64,000 nucleotides of DNA from Megamerina dolium (GCA_963854835.1 OY978530.1:10232372-10296371); one strand, 5' to 3'; counted from the first letter of the stretch, positions 34,061 to 45,860 are shown. Notes: generated by a model from the sequence alone, not told the origin. A program made the numbers and translations.

Positions 34061-34655
34061 TTATTTATTTTGCGAAGGCTTGCGTAAATTCGTGTAAAAA
34101 CGAAACATCCAAGCAATGAGACGAACGCTATGTGAATATGAACTATATATGTTAACAACATCAATTACACAATTTGTTACCACGACCAACTTGAGCGCTG
34201 CCTTTCGCTTTTCCTTTTCAACTGCTTCCATGTCTATTTCGCTGCAGTTATCTTTGGGCCAATTTTGTATGTCTTCATAGAGAAACTGTGGTCCGGTGTA
34301 CCATATAGATTTGCAAAGTTCATCAACAGAGCTGCCTCTAGATACAATATCGGCTGCATTGCAGTGCATTGTGACGTGTCTACAGTAGGAATCAGCTGTG
34401 AGGTTTTGAATTTCAGATACTCGGTTACCGACGAATGCTGAAAGCGTAGCTGAGTGCATTTTTAGCCAGTGTAGCACTATCTGCGAATCTGTCCATAGAT
34501 ACATATCAGAAACACGATTACAAAGTATTGGTTTAATTTTTGCAACAAGCCGAGCGAGGAGTAGAGCACTGCAAAGTTCTAGTTTCGGCAGCGATTGCTT
34601 TTTAATTGGTGCTACTCTAGACTTTGCTGTAAGAAGATGAACACTGATGTTGCCC
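34061..34655 (-). pseudogene. BEL/Pao RNase H region
   Basis: The open part 34061-34504 contains MYLWTDSQIVLHWL (RNase H Asp) and NAADIVSRGSS. Upstream on the element strand (to about 34655) the Leu-rich KQSLPKLELCSALLLARL segment is readable. The preceding RT part continues only at about 42040, beyond the inserted block. Confidence 0.85.
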
Positions 34656-34662
34656 TACATCT

Positions 34663-35443
34663 ATTGGATATTCACGCTGGCGTTCCTCAAGGAAGCGTTT
34701 TGGGCCCCTTACTGTATCTCTTATACACTTCAGATATGCCCAACAATAACTATACATTCATATCGACCTTTACTGATGATACGGCAATATTGTGCTCTTG
34801 CTCTAACTCCATAGAAGCTACTAAACTCCTGCAGACTCATGTCGATTCTCTCGAAATCTGGCTAGCAAAATGGCGTATAATAGTCGATGAATCAAAGAGC
34901 GTACATGTAACCTTCACGCTAAGGCTAGATACATGTCCCGCACTTAAAATTAATGGCCAATCAGTTCCACAATGTTCCTCAACAAAGTACTTGGGTATTC
35001 ACCTCGACAGAAGGCTGACCTGGAAAAATCACATAGAGGCAAAGAAAACTTAGATCAAGCTTAAAATTAATCAGTTATGGTATCTGCTACACAAAAGATC
35101 AAAGTTGAATATCGAATACAAAGTGATATTATATAAAGCAATCCTGAAGCCAATCTGGACTTATGGTATTCAGTTTTGGGGCACCGCATCTCCCTCAAAT
35201 ATCGAAAAATTGCAACGAATACAATCCAAGTGTCTGCGAATTATTGTAAAAGCTCCTTGGTATAAGAGGAACGTTAACATCCATCGAGATTTAAATGTAC
35301 CCACAATTTCTGAGGAAGTTTCAATGTCCTGCAGAAGCTACATTCAAAAATTACACAATCATCCGAATCCCCTTGCTAGGCAATTGTTGCTGAGCATGGG
35401 GCATCGTCGATTAAAAAGAAAAGACACACAGAATATGCTATGA
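34663..35443 (+). pseudogene. Jockey ORF2 C-terminal part, copy B
   Basis: RT from the PQGSVLGPLLYLL block onward. The catalytic box reads FTDDTAIL where copy C has FADDTAIL. Next are KYLGIHLDRRLTWKNHI, an in-frame stop at about 35050, then WTYGIQFWGTAS and the C-terminal RRLKRKDT. There is no start codon because the 5' end is missing. Confidence 0.88.
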
Positions 35444-35590
35444 AATTGCTATACTTCGCGACTCAACAAATTGTGATGGAACGTAGGGAATATCACATAA
35501 TTTTAGTTAGTATGTAAAATTTGAATACATATTGTTAGTTTCTAAGTATTTTAGAAAGATTCAATAAAAAAAGATAAAATAATAAATAAA

Positions 35591-35938
35591 TATGTGGCAC
35601 GTAAAGCCCCAAAGGGCTCATTGACCGAGCTTCTCTTCCATTACTGTTGTGCATCTTAAATGTTGGACAATATTAGAAGGGACCTACTTATTTTAGCCGG
35701 TTCCGAACGGCAGAACACTTGTGACATCACTTTTTCTGAGCTTTGTCACAGAGTTCTTTAAGAAGCTTTTTCATGGTAAGTTGTTACTGTCGGAAGAATT
35801 GCCAATTGCCTGCCGACAGGTGGGTAGCGTTCGAAAGAAAAATCTTATCGATATTAAATTTCTTATGCATCAGCCGGGGATTGAACCACGACCAACAGAT
35901 CAGAAGGCGAACACACTAACCACTGAGCTACGGAACAC
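35591..35938 (-). mobile_element. tRNA-derived SINE, copy 2
   Basis: Full-length minus-strand copy: the tRNA-like head is at 35938, the B box near 35889-35879, and the body ends in GCTTTACGTGCCACATA at 35591. The target duplication is about 12 bp (ATAAAAAAGATA, 35941-35952, against 35564-35576, one A different). The short tail on the element strand is T-rich (TTTATTTATTATTT). Confidence 0.9.
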
Positions 35939-35981
35939 AGATAAAAAAGATAGTTTAACAAAAAAAAAAAAAAAAAAAAAG

Positions 35982-36674
35982 GAAGCGATTCCGAGCAACT
36001 TGTCTGAAGAACGCAAAGTTTTTTGCTGGATACTGGTTCAAACGACTTCAATTAACTATTTTAAATCTATGCACACTTCAAGAATATTTTGATGTTGTCA
36101 TATGTGTTTCATTCAAATGTTTTTCTTGCTTGCAAATTCTTGCAAGTAAAAATTTATCCAGTAAAAACTAGTGAGTTCCCTCTGCCATCTTACTCTCTCA
36201 TTTTTTCTATTATTGCAAGTTTTTTGGTGTTAACAAACACCATTTGACAAAAAATGGTCATTTGTACGAATTTGCGTGAATTTTCTGTAAACAAACACAC
36301 CTAATACGAGTATATATACTAAAACATTTGAAATAGATTTTGTTCCAGAAAACTTACTTCAAGACATTTCTCATTATTCGTTGGGCTAGAAATAGCCACA
36401 TATGAAAGGCGTGTTACCCTCGCGTTTGACGAACTCTTAGGGCTAATAACTGTACTCGTGCAGTTGACTTGCCTGACGACATACAAAAACAAATGTCAAA
36501 TAAGCATTACATTTAAATACAATAGTGATTTGGTGAAGTGGTGGTATTCCGGTGGTTTTGGTGATTAGATGGAATAAAAAAGAAAAGCGAATGTCCGAGT
36601 TGAGGCACGACTGGAGAGCGGAGCAACAGCAGACGCAGTAAGTGTGTCAAGTCAACGATTCAGCTCCGAGTTGT
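35982..36674. other. Unassigned block between Jockey B and the Kolobok-like element
   Basis: No coding frame I can name. The minus-strand frame 35863-36051 is mostly SINE. A small palindromic stretch GGTGTTAACAAACACC is at 36228-36243. Because the Kolobok-like element sits in a TTAA here, this block and 39416 onward were once contiguous. Confidence 0.4.
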
Positions 36675-36678
36675 TTAA

Positions 36679-39411
36679 GGGGGTTTTCTACCTTGTTGGT
36701 TCAAAAAATTCTTTTTTTTTTTTTTTTTTTCAATTTTCCAACACAGAAGGTTTTAGGAATATACCCTTAAAAGGATATAACTGAAATCTTATTATTTCGA
36801 GTTTTTCCGAGCCGTCGAAGACAGTTACGCGTGCTCTTATCGCAGCGCTCTTCGCGACCACCTAAAAACTGGCCCATCGCGTTTTTCTAAAGTTATCTAA
36901 CGTTCTATCGAATACCTGATGTATCTGTATCTATGTAATCTCTGTTATGCATGATAAATTTTTCGGTCCATTCAGTTTGAAAGAAAATTTAACGTCGGAA
37001 ACATCCCGCTTGTTATAAAACTGTATCCGTCGAAAATTCAGTTCGTGTTTATAATTTTTATCAATTATTTTTCCGTGATGGACCGAAAATCTGCTAAAGG
37101 AAAAAACACTCGCCCCGATCGAAAAAAAAAACGTAAAGGCCCTTCTTCTTATCGTTGGAAACGCGATGCATCGTTCGCAAGCACGTCAGCGCAGAAACTG
37201 AAGAAAAAACGGTGCGCGGGAGTTCCGATAAATCCGAATTTCGCATATTGCATTCTGGAATTTGTTTCAGTTTTTACAGCGATTTCGAACATTGTGATTT
37301 GCAAAGACTGCCGTGAAACAATTCGGTTTTCTCAAAGTTGTAAAAGTGGTGCGGAATTTACAATTGTTATGAGATGCAAGTGCAGTGAGAAGTCTATTAT
37401 TTAATGTCCAAAGATCAATAATAAGGCTTACGAAGTGAACCGCCGATTAATTTTTGTGCTACGCTTACTTGGTGTCGGTCTCGAAGGATTCAATAAATTT
37501 TGCGGGTTGATGGACATTAGCTGTGGAATCGCGAACAAAACGTACTATGCATGTCTCGAAAGTTTAAGCAACGCCTCTAACGCCGTTTTCGAAAGTGTTC
37601 TGAAAAAAGCTGTAGAGGATGAAAAAGATTTGAATGTGCAGCATAACAACGTGGAAAATCATTTAACAGTTTCGGGGGACGGAACATGGAAAAAAGGGGA
37701 TTCTCTTCCTTGTTCGGGATTTCTACTTTGATCGGAAATTACAGCCACAAAGTTTTAGATGCGATCGTTAAATCCAGTTTGTGCCAAGCATGTAAAAATC
37801 AAGAAAAATTGAAAGAAACACACATTGATGAATTTAATTTGTGGTACGAGAATCATGAAGAATACTGCACTGCAAATCACTCAGGAAGTGCAGGGAAAAT
37901 GGAGATAGACGGAATTACCGAAATGTTCATGCGATCATTAGAAAAATACGGCGTAAAATATGTTCGATACGTGGGTGATGGAGATAGTAAAACTTTCAAA
38001 GGAATTCTCTCTGTAAATCCCTATGGTGATGAGAATATCGTGGAAAAAAAAGAATGTGTTGGCCACGTTGAAAAACGAATGGGATCAAGGCTCAGGAATG
38101 TTAAAAAAGATAACAAAGGTATTGGACTCAAAGGTAGAGGAAAACTCACAGATAAAGTTATCGGAGAGTTGACGAAGTTTTACGGTCTTGCAATACGAAG
38201 AAACGCCGATTCCGTGAAAAAAATGAAGGACGCGATTTGGGCGTCATTTTATCATTGCAGCTCGTCCGATGATAAACCAAATCACACATTATGCCCCCCC
38301 GGAGAAAGTAGCTGGTGCCAGTGGCGTCAAGCTGAAGCAAATGGGACTCGAGAGACTTTCAAGCATGAATGGGTTCCCCTCAACCCCGCAGTTCAGAAAA
38401 TCATTAGGCCAATTTATGAAATCTTATCATCTGACAAATTGCTACATCGGTGTTTAGGCGCACACACACACACAAAACAGCAACGAGTCCATCAACAGTT
38501 GTATTTGGTTATTGGCGCCGAAACATTTACATTCCGGGAAAAATGTCATCGATATCGCTACTTATCTGGCAGTGATGATTTTCAATGAAGGATACGAGAC
38601 AATACTGGAGACTATGGACACGATGGGAATCACTTTGGGGCCGACAGCAGAGATGTGCGCCGCTCGGCTCGACGAGAACCGCATCAACCGCTCGGAGCAA
38701 AGGGTCAGCGATGCGGCAAAAAAGGCTCGGATCGAACAACGCGAACAACAAATTGCTGAACGGGAATCTTTTTTCGAACAAGAAGATGAACTTTATGGCC
38801 CCGGCATTGCAGATCGATTGTAAGTAACTTTTCGTCCAAGATTAATACATGAATATCTTTAAATGCGATTTCCCAAAAGTTGCGTTTTTGTAACTGGTTG
38901 ACATGATATCTCGAAAACTAATTGATTGATTGATTGAAATTATATATCAAGATTTGTGAAAAACATGTGGCTATCGTCTGACAGATACTTTTTAGATTTT
39001 TTTTATTTAAACAATTTTTACAGATGTTTTTAACCCCGAAAACATTAAAAAAAAAAATTTTTTTTTTTTTAAAGTTGCCTGTTCTGCGAAATTTTCAAAT
39101 TTTGAAAATGCCATCTGTCAAACGATAGCCAAGGTGATTAAAAAATTAAATCATTTTGGTTTTTTTGTTTCAGACGATTTTCATGAGCTAAATCGTGTCA
39201 ACCATTTGTGTATGCATTTTTTGCAAGGGACACTTCAAGGTCAAGTCACGGTCAAATCGAAGACAGTAAATTTTCAGTAAAATTAGTGTTAAATGTATTT
39301 AAATAAACAAGTTGAATGCAACAAACCGCACCTCGATTGCGTTTTTAGTTTTCCTATAACTAATATTCAAAAAACAGTGTCAAAAATGAAGCCACAAGGT
39401 AGAAGACCCCC
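36679..39411 (+). mobile_element. Kolobok-like DNA transposon (2733 bp, TTAA target site)
   Basis: Flanked by TTAA at 36675-36678 and 39412-39415. The terminal inverted repeats are GGGGGTTTTCTACCTTGT (36679-36696) and the reverse complement of 39394-39411, with one mismatch. The single gene inside encodes a transposase of the type annotated as Mutator-like in metazoan databases. TTAA duplication is a feature of the Kolobok superfamily (and of piggyBac), not of plant Mutator. Confidence 0.8.
37078..38823 (+). pseudogene. Mutator-like/Kolobok-like transposase (broken)
   Basis: ATG 37078 opens a very basic N-terminus (KGKNTRPDRKKKRKG). A Cys cluster follows (CKDCRETIRFSQSC...CKC), probably a zinc-binding domain. 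An in-frame TAA lies at 37402-37404, and the same frame continues to VSGDGTWKK (first acidic motif), where a 1-base deletion near 37692 shifts frame. The next frame contains GSAGKMEIDG, YVGDGDSKTF (second acidic motif), KKECVGHVEKRM and CPPGESSWCQW. A CA-repeat expansion near 38461-38475 shifts frame again. The tail is Glu/Arg/Gln-rich, ending GPGIADRL. Three lesions in total. Confidence 0.8.
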
Positions 39412-39415
39412 TTAA

Positions 39416-39639
39416 GTCACTCTATACTTAAACAAATGAAAGTCACCGTTAAATGGCACACGTCACATTGTTATTACTGATCTCTATTGGCATTGATGTT
39501 ATCACTGCTCTTCGATGTAAATAAATATCTCAACGTGACGGCGGCGTGGGAAATTGCTGATCGTAGTTTTTCTTTTTAATATATAAATTACATTCAACAT
39601 TCAACATAACACTACATAAATTACATACGGAGGAACAGC
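39416..39639. other. Unassigned DNA right of the Kolobok-like element
   Basis: No gene seen. It is probably the same pre-insertion sequence as 35982-36674. Confidence 0.4.
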
Positions 39640-40074
39640 CTCCGGCTGCACCTTCAAGCGCAACGCGGAGGCATGCCTCAGCCATTCTATGGGGTGTTTG
39701 GCGGCTACATTGTAAATGCTAGGGGTAGGATCCTTGAAATACAAACAAAATATCTCTTTATGTTTTCACAAAGAAGCGATAGGGCTGGGACTTCAGCCCA
39801 AATGTCGGGGAAAGCAGTGGCCGCTATCACTGTCGGGCATGGGGAGAGACAACCCTCTTTACGTGTGGACAAGGCCACACCTCTACTTGAACGGAAGCGG
39901 CTTCTAGTAGTTACAATGCTACCGCCAACTAGAAGATGCATCGCAAGGGTGCCGTAGTCCTTGAACACGCAGACCTTGAAAGAGTTGCTAGTATCGCGAC
40001 AGCAGAAGAAGATAAACTTCTATGCTCACCGAAGAACCCTGTGGGTACCACTCCGGAAAGAACGAGAGGATCCC

Positions 40075-40967
40075 TAAGGAAACCTACCAAGTAAGGACTG
40101 AATGCCAAAGCACAGTACAAGGTCGCATTCAAAATATGCAGTCGCTTTGAAGGCAAACGCAACCTCTCGGCAGAGGAGAAGGAGAGCTTTATTTGGGATT
40201 TGGAAAAAGGACGCGAACACTTCGCTGCTTGCGTGTGGTACACCGCCTCGGATCGGAAGTTTGCAAACCGGATCGAGGAGACCATTGCGGGCAAACGACA
40301 ACGTTCAACTGACACAAAGGTTCCCAGCGGAGAGAGGAGGAGGAAGAAGGAAACCAGGAACCACGGGCATGTTGACGAACAGCCATCCACGTCCAGGGCG
40401 GCAGCTGAAGCTAGTCAAATAGCTAAACGACATCTAATCGTGGCACTGATTGACAAAAGCAACCCCCTAGGACAAATGACTCAAGAAAGGAGGAAGCCAT
40501 GATTGCCAAAATGGAGGAATTTTATGATCTTGACGCAGTTAAACCAAACTGCTCCGCCAAATGATGGCATGGGTGCGTTTGATTTAATTGCGTCAAGATC
40601 CTAAAATTCGACTACGATCTCTCACTACAATGGGTAGAGGGAGTAGCTAGTGCATACAGTGGATAGGAACAACATTCCGTCTGTACCCAAAGTAAAAGTA
40701 ATAATACCTCGAGTGGTGCAGCCACTCAACAACAAAACCTGACGTACCGACACAGGACTGGAGGGTCTTGCACGTGGCCAAACAAGCGAAAGCAAACATT
40801 GGCCAGGTCTACAACCTGCAGATCAACAAGTCGGCAGCGGATGTGCTCTATGATAGATTTGGGACAATGGCTGGGGATGTAGGTAGTGTATACCTACGAC
40901 TAAAGAAGCGACACCCCCAAGATGACAATACGAACACACTTGAGACCGAGGAGGTGGAAAAGACCTA
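40075..40967 (+). pseudogene. R1/LOA-like ORF1 remnant
   Basis: Two parts are recognisable. The first is 40200-40502 (WDLEKGREHFAACVWYTAS..., then a basic segment with ERRRKKETRN). The second is 40768-40968 (HVAKQAKANIGQVYNLQINK, DRFGTMAGDVGSVYLRLKKRHP), the conserved segment near the end of ORF1 in R1/LOA-like insect LINEs. Between them are stops and a 24 bp inverted repeat (40526-40549 with 40577-40600). Confidence 0.7.
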
Positions 40968-41061
40968 GGAGTGGAAAACTTTCTAGAAAGCTCGCTGATG
41001 CTACAATTCACAGGCGAGGAGATGGTGGAAGTAGCCACTCCCATGGAAACCCAAGCAACAG

Positions 41062-41785
41062 ATGCTGAAGGTTCTCCAGAAAAACCTGCATCGTAGTAAG
41101 ACTGCCTCAGTCGAAATCCTCATTACTTTAGAGAAGGACGACGACGAGATGTCTTTAGTCCAGGGACCCTGGTTCGCATCTTGCAATAAGGTTACTGGGC
41201 TAAAGTCAGCTAACTACACGACGCACTTTCCAAGTATTAATGCTTAGGTAAGAACTGCTATCATGATAAAGAAAAGCATGTACTCATATATTCTCTATAA
41301 TCTCTCCATAGACGACCTGTCCTTGGTAGCCGAAGAGGGTGGCAAAGATAAATCGTTACTCTTTGCACCCTCCTACATGGCTTACGATGTTGAATCGCCA
41401 CCACAAGAACTGCGCACGCTAGCAGATGAAACCAGCAGAACCTGCACTCATCGGGTTGGATGCAAACAGTCACCACTCAGTATGGGGATGCCCGGACATC
41501 AACGACAGGGGTGAGTCACTTTTTCAATTTATTCTCGAAACTAATCTAGTTATCGCTAACAGGGGTGAGGAACGAACTTGCATTGAACCCATATCGAAAA
41601 ATGTTCTCGATATAATTCTCTACAGTAATATAAATACTATGATCGGAGATTGGATGGTGCTCGACAAACCATCCTTTTCCGACCATAAATATATAAGCTT
41701 TGTTGTAACCTTCAATCTTAAGCTGTTAGGTAAAGTTCTAGGAATCTCAGGAATACAAACTGGGTTCTATACAGGAGGATACTAG
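41062..41785 (+). pseudogene. R1/LOA-like ORF2 endonuclease (broken)
   Basis: Starts with LKVLQKNLHRSKTAS. It has VQGPWFAS in the place of the usual Glu-containing catalytic block (Gly replaces Glu by frame reading) and, after a frameshift near 41420, LIGLDANSHHSVWG and NDRGESLFQFI. DILYSN-like and FSDHKYISF then close the apurinic-type endonuclease domain. It would nick target DNA to prime reverse transcription. Inactive here. Confidence 0.78.
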
Positions 41786-42039
41786 ATAGCAGGTTAGGAA
41801 CGCCACCAAAAATAAATACTTACGCAGAGGCTGACCGCAACCTTGCAACTCTTACGTCTCATTTATGCAAAGATTTTCAAATTTCATGCCACGCAAACAA
41901 AGCGCAGCAAAGATGCAATTTGCGAAATATGTTTAAGCTCACCAAACAGGAGAAACAGAGAGAATGCTGGAATGAACATATATCTATTAAAATTGTATAA
42001 GAATAACATCCACCACACGAGTATATATGCAACAGCCGT

Positions 42040-43108
42040 ATAAGAAGCCACAATTCCTGGATAATTATTTTTGCCAATATAATAACAGGAGCTAAAAGTC
42101 CTAATGGATCAAAAAGCGAGGAGGCAATGGAAAGAATTGATCGCTTTGTAATTTTGTTTGTTATACGTAGTTTCGACTTTGGTTTGAATAAAAACAAAAG
42201 GACGTCTTTATTTTGGTCCCAGTTAAGCCCAAGAGCACTTGTGATTGAGGTATCGAAGTTCAAATCTTTTGGAGCCTTATCGTTTTTATATTGTTCATGA
42301 TTGGAATGCCACCTTGTTAGTTCGAATTGTCCTAGTTTTAGAAGGTTTTTCACTTCATGCTTAATTTGAGAAAGCATCGCCAGAGAATCAGCACCGCATA
42401 TAAGGTCGTCAACGATGTTTTAACTGTTCTTGAACCTATTTCATATTGAGAAGCATGTCGATCAGCTAAGTATATCAAACTTCGCACAGCTAAATATGGC
42501 GCTGCAGCCATGCCGTAAGTTATTGTAATTAGCTGATAAGTGTGAATTTCAGTATCTGGCGAATTCATCCAAAGTATATATTGATATTTGAGATCTTTGG
42601 GAGCCATGAGTACCTGCCTGTACTTTTTTGTGATGTCAGCTGTAAGAGCGAAGCGATAGAGACGAAAACGAAGGAGAAGTATTACCAAATCACTCTGAAG
42701 AGTTGGCCCAACCATTTGAATCTCATTAAGAGATTTTTGTGAAGTGGTGCGACAGGAAGCGTCAAACACAACCCTCAATTTTGTTGTAGTGCTTGGTGGC
42801 CATAAAATGCAATGATGAGGAATGTAGTAGTGAGGCTCATTTAGGTTAGGGTTCTTTTTTAAACTCATGTGGCCCAATTTCTCATATTCTTCCATGAAAG
42901 CTACATACTGCTCTTTAAGCTCTGGAGAACTGGATAAACGACATTCTTGTGCAACAAACCTTCTCAATGCCGTGTAATATGAATTTCCCAAGCATAGAGG
43001 ATCATCTTTAAACGGCAAGCTAACCACAATCCTGCCATCGCGGTTTTGATAGACCGTTTCAGTATACAAACGCTCACAACTGTGTCGCTCACGGGTCCAC
43101 ACATCCAC
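42040..43108 (-). pseudogene. BEL/Pao reverse transcriptase
   Basis: The minus-strand frame 42350-43108 holds HHCILWPPSTTTKLRVVFDAS, the FALTADITKKYRQV block (catalytic Asp) and QLITITYGMAAAPY, the BEL-type fingers and palm. It then shifts to 41877-42377 with LTRWHSNHEQ, ITSALGLNWDQNKD and SIASSLFDPLGLLAPVII, all classic Pao RT connection motifs. Similarity ends near 42040, where R1-like sequence starts. Confidence 0.88.
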
Positions 43109-43383
43109 AGTGTTCTAAATTTCTTCGATTTTCCAGAAGCGTTCTAGTTTTTCGTCCAATGAGTCATCGTATGTTAGCAAGCATGTAGAGGTTTGCGCGC
43201 CTGGGTGCCTTTGAAATCGACCAGATACAACCCAACCTAATAGCGTTTTCTGCAAAACAGGCAAGTTGTCGCCAAGTCGAATCTGGCCAACTGAGAGGAG
43301 GCTGAAAAAGCTTTCTGTTCCTAGAAGTAAATCAACACGTTTCGATTTGTAGAATTCGTCATCAGCGAGATCTATTTCTATGT

Positions 43384-44426
43384 CTATTCTACCTCTGGTT
43401 GATAAGCAATGTGCGAAGTGACACAGAATGTTAAAGGAAGTTCAAATCCAGTAGTTCGTGATTTTATAGTGGGTGAAGTTTTATACTTGATGTTGGCTGC
43501 CGTATTTCCAATACTGTAAATAGCAATATTGTGTTTCCCTCTGGGTAGTTGAAGCCTTTGAAAAAAATCATCAGTGATAAAATACACTTGCGAGCAAGAA
43601 TCCAATAAAGCTCTGCCCAGCCTGTAGCCACCTGAAGCGTCACGAATCAGTATCATAGCTGTGGCGAGAATTATATGATCCATTGAAGAGTTATTTATGT
43701 GTGTATGTACAGTGGCATCTCTGGCAGTGGCATCTCTTGAAGTAGATGGTAAAATTGACATTGATGGCGATAGTGGCATAGCGCGTGTTGATGTTTCTGC
43801 TGATACCGCAGCGGCATTACGATGAAGCAGGCTATGATGCTGACGAGCGCAAAATTTGCATCTATGTAATGATGGGCAACGCGAAAGTTGATGTCCCTTG
43901 TTGAGATAGTTAAGGCCGTAAAGTCTTCCCAAAATGGTAGTTTCTTTAAGTCTAAGCATTCTTTTCACTTCCGATTAGTATGTTCGTCAGCCTTTTGCAA
44001 AACTAAGTATATAAGCATGGCTTGCGAAATTTCCTTTTCTGTGCCCAAGGACAGAAGAGAACCATAGATGGCTGAAGCATTGTCTACGAGACTTCGCAAT
44101 TGATGACCACTTGACTTGGAAACTGAAGGTAATTCGAAAAGCGAGGTAATAATTTCAAGGAATATTAGTGTAGCATTGTCATAACGTGCATTTAGTCTCT
44201 CAAAGGCCTTAGGGTAATTTTCATTAGTAACCTGGAAAGCATTGACAGTTTCTAATGCTTTCCCTTAGAGACAGTTTCGTAGGTGGTTAAATTTCTCTAT
44301 GTTAGATAAGCTGAGCTCACGATCAATGATTTGTTTAAACGAAGTTATAAAATTTCGATATTCAGAATATTTGCCGCTAAGAGAAGGCAACTTTAAATGC
44401 GGCAGCTTAGAATTTTGAATAGGCAT
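43384..44426 (-). pseudogene. BEL/Pao Gag and protease
   Basis: ATG at 44424-44426 opens the Gag (MPIQNSKLPHLKLPSLSGKY), with at least one internal stop near 44265. The C-terminal part 43384-43968 has a Cys/His nucleocapsid box (CPSLHRCKFCARQHHSLLH). The protease then reads RALLDSCSQVYFITDDF, in which the active site DSG is changed to DSC. Gag and Pol are fused in one frame in this superfamily. Confidence 0.8.
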
Positions 44427-45112
44427 TATGCAAGTATTTTCAGTAGACGTTGTGGCGTTTAGGTCTTCGCCTATGCGATTGTATGGCTAATTTTGTAGTG
44501 ATATACAAATCTTCTAAATCAGCGCGAGACGAAATATAGTATGCTATTAACGTCAAGTGAATTAATTGTTCTGTACGCGATCTCAGCGGCAAGCAATGAT
44601 ATTAAGTCAAAGAAATTGAATATTTATATGCAGGTGGAGATAATTAAATGATGAAAGAGCAGCGATAGAGGCAACTATAAGGTGTAGTAAGCTACGGCGC
44701 AACAATGTGACTGTACTGTATGAAGAACCTTTGTATTGATAAGCGTGAAAAAGAAACGAAATAGCGAAAGTAGCGCAAAAACAACTGAGTTAATGCAAAC
44801 AGTAAATTGTATCTAACTGTTTTTAAGCAAATTTTAGTTTTTGTTGGAAATTTCCATGCAAAAAGTAACGTTTCCTCGTCGTATCAATCTGGCTGGTACA
44901 GTACCGAAAAATTTTACCTATCCTAATGTACTTGTATTCTTTTATATCGAATAGTTTAATTTTTTACAGCAATCATTTAATTATGAATCGAACGATGAGC
45001 CAATTTTGAATAGCAACTATATTGCTATATTTATTTATATATTTATGAGGTTGCAACGATGAATTTCGCGAGTCAAAATTTCAATTAATTTAATCGATTT
45101 TATTAGAATCGT

Positions 45113-45130
45113 CCCCCACGTTGGGCGCCA
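45113..45130 (-). promoter_or_regulatory. BEL/Pao primer binding site
   Basis: On the element strand TGGCGCCCAACGTGGGGG starts 5 bp after the LTR end at 45136. This type of site is common in insect BEL/Pao elements. Confidence 0.8.
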
Positions 45131-45135
45131 AAAAA

Positions 45136-45448
45136 TGTAGGATCAAGGAGCCTTTTCCTTAACCGCACGAATTTGCAATAGAAATAATAGTTGTTCTATT
45201 TTCTTATACATATATCGATCAAAAACGATGCGTTAATGTTCCAGTCAACCGTATTACTTATTTATTACATCAAATTCCATTTAACATGTATAAAGCATAA
45301 AAGGGAATTAAAAATAACAGCATTAAGCAAACAATTGAGCATAATATATAAGTATATAAGAAAAATATATACATACATAAGTTTAATAGACGAATAGCAA
45401 ATGAGAACTTTTAAGAGTGATTATGATTTCTTAATCTATGACTCAACA
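45136..45448 (-). repeat. BEL/Pao 5' LTR
   Basis: 313 bp, the partner of 26385-26699. On the element strand it begins TGTTGAGTCATAG and ends GATCCTACA, followed by 5 bp and the primer binding site. Confidence 0.95.
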
Positions 45449-45860
45449 ATATAGTTAAAGTGATGAAACCTCTAAAAACTATAAAACAAAAAGAATAGTT
45501 GAATAACTAAAGGGCTGAAAATGATGTGATGTAAAAACTAATAAACAAAAAGAATAGTGACATCAGCTATAGCAGTGTAAAAACTAATAAACAAAAAGAA
45601 TAGTGACATCAGCTATAGCAGTAATAGCAATAATATTACTCTTACTCTAACAGAAAAAAAAACAAATCTTTTAATTTTGGAATAAACTATAATATCATAT
45701 AGTTAAAGTGATGAAACCTCTAAAAACTATAAAACAAAAAGAATATTTGAATAACTAAAGTGATGAAAATGATGTGATGTAAACACTAATAAACAAAAAG
45801 AATAATGATATCAGCTACAACAGTAATAGCAATAATATTACTCTTACTCTAACAGCAGCA
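45449..45860. repeat. Imperfect tandem duplication at the BEL insertion site
   Basis: ATATAGTTAAAGTGATGAAACC...TTACTCTTACTCTAACAG occurs from 45449 and again from 45697. Within the first unit, ACTAATAAACAAAAAGAATAGTGACATCAGCTATAGCAGT is itself repeated. The BEL element inserted into the ATATA of the first unit. Part of the unit is also seen at 26340-26384 on the other side. Confidence 0.85.

Larger units (their letters stand above)
34663..35981 (+). mobile_element. Jockey element B, 5'-truncated, with SINE in its tail
   Basis: Same family as copies A and C. It begins at GGATATTCACGCTGG and ends in a poly(A) of about 21 bp (35961-35981). The SINE at 35591-35938 interrupts the sequence just before the poly(A), because ATAAAAAAGATA occurs on both sides. 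Confidence 0.88.
39640..41998 (+). mobile_element. R1/LOA-like non-LTR element, 5' half
   Basis: A GC-richer segment with ORF1 and the endonuclease of ORF2 on the plus strand, stopping at the beginning of the RT region (about 41998). There BEL/Pao sequence resumes. No RT catalytic part and no 3' end are present, so it was cut by a deletion. Clade placement is approximate. Confidence 0.7.
26385..45448 (-). mobile_element. BEL/Pao LTR retrotransposon carrying nested insertions
   Basis: Both LTRs (26385-26699 and 45136-45448), the primer binding site, Gag, protease, RT, RNase H and integrase fragments are all on the minus strand in the right order. The 5 bp ATATA flanks both outer ends (26380-26384 and 45449-45453), the target duplication. 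The native element would be about 5-6 kb; the rest is later insertions at 27071-32964, 33134-33391 and about 34660-42040. Confidence 0.92.

Noticed and set aside
36679..39411. A second piggyBac element because of TTAA flanks
   Set aside because: The termini (GGGGG...) and the encoded protein (GDGTW, GDGDSKTF) do not match piggyBac.
39673..40422. Overlapping ORFs on both strands around 39700-40400
   Set aside because: GC-rich LINE sequence gives open frames by chance; only the frame with R1/LOA-like ORF1 similarity (40200-40502) is supported.
45449..45860. A CRISPR-like array
   Set aside because: The repeats are long, imperfect and adjacent with no spacers, in a eukaryotic genome. It is a tandem duplication.
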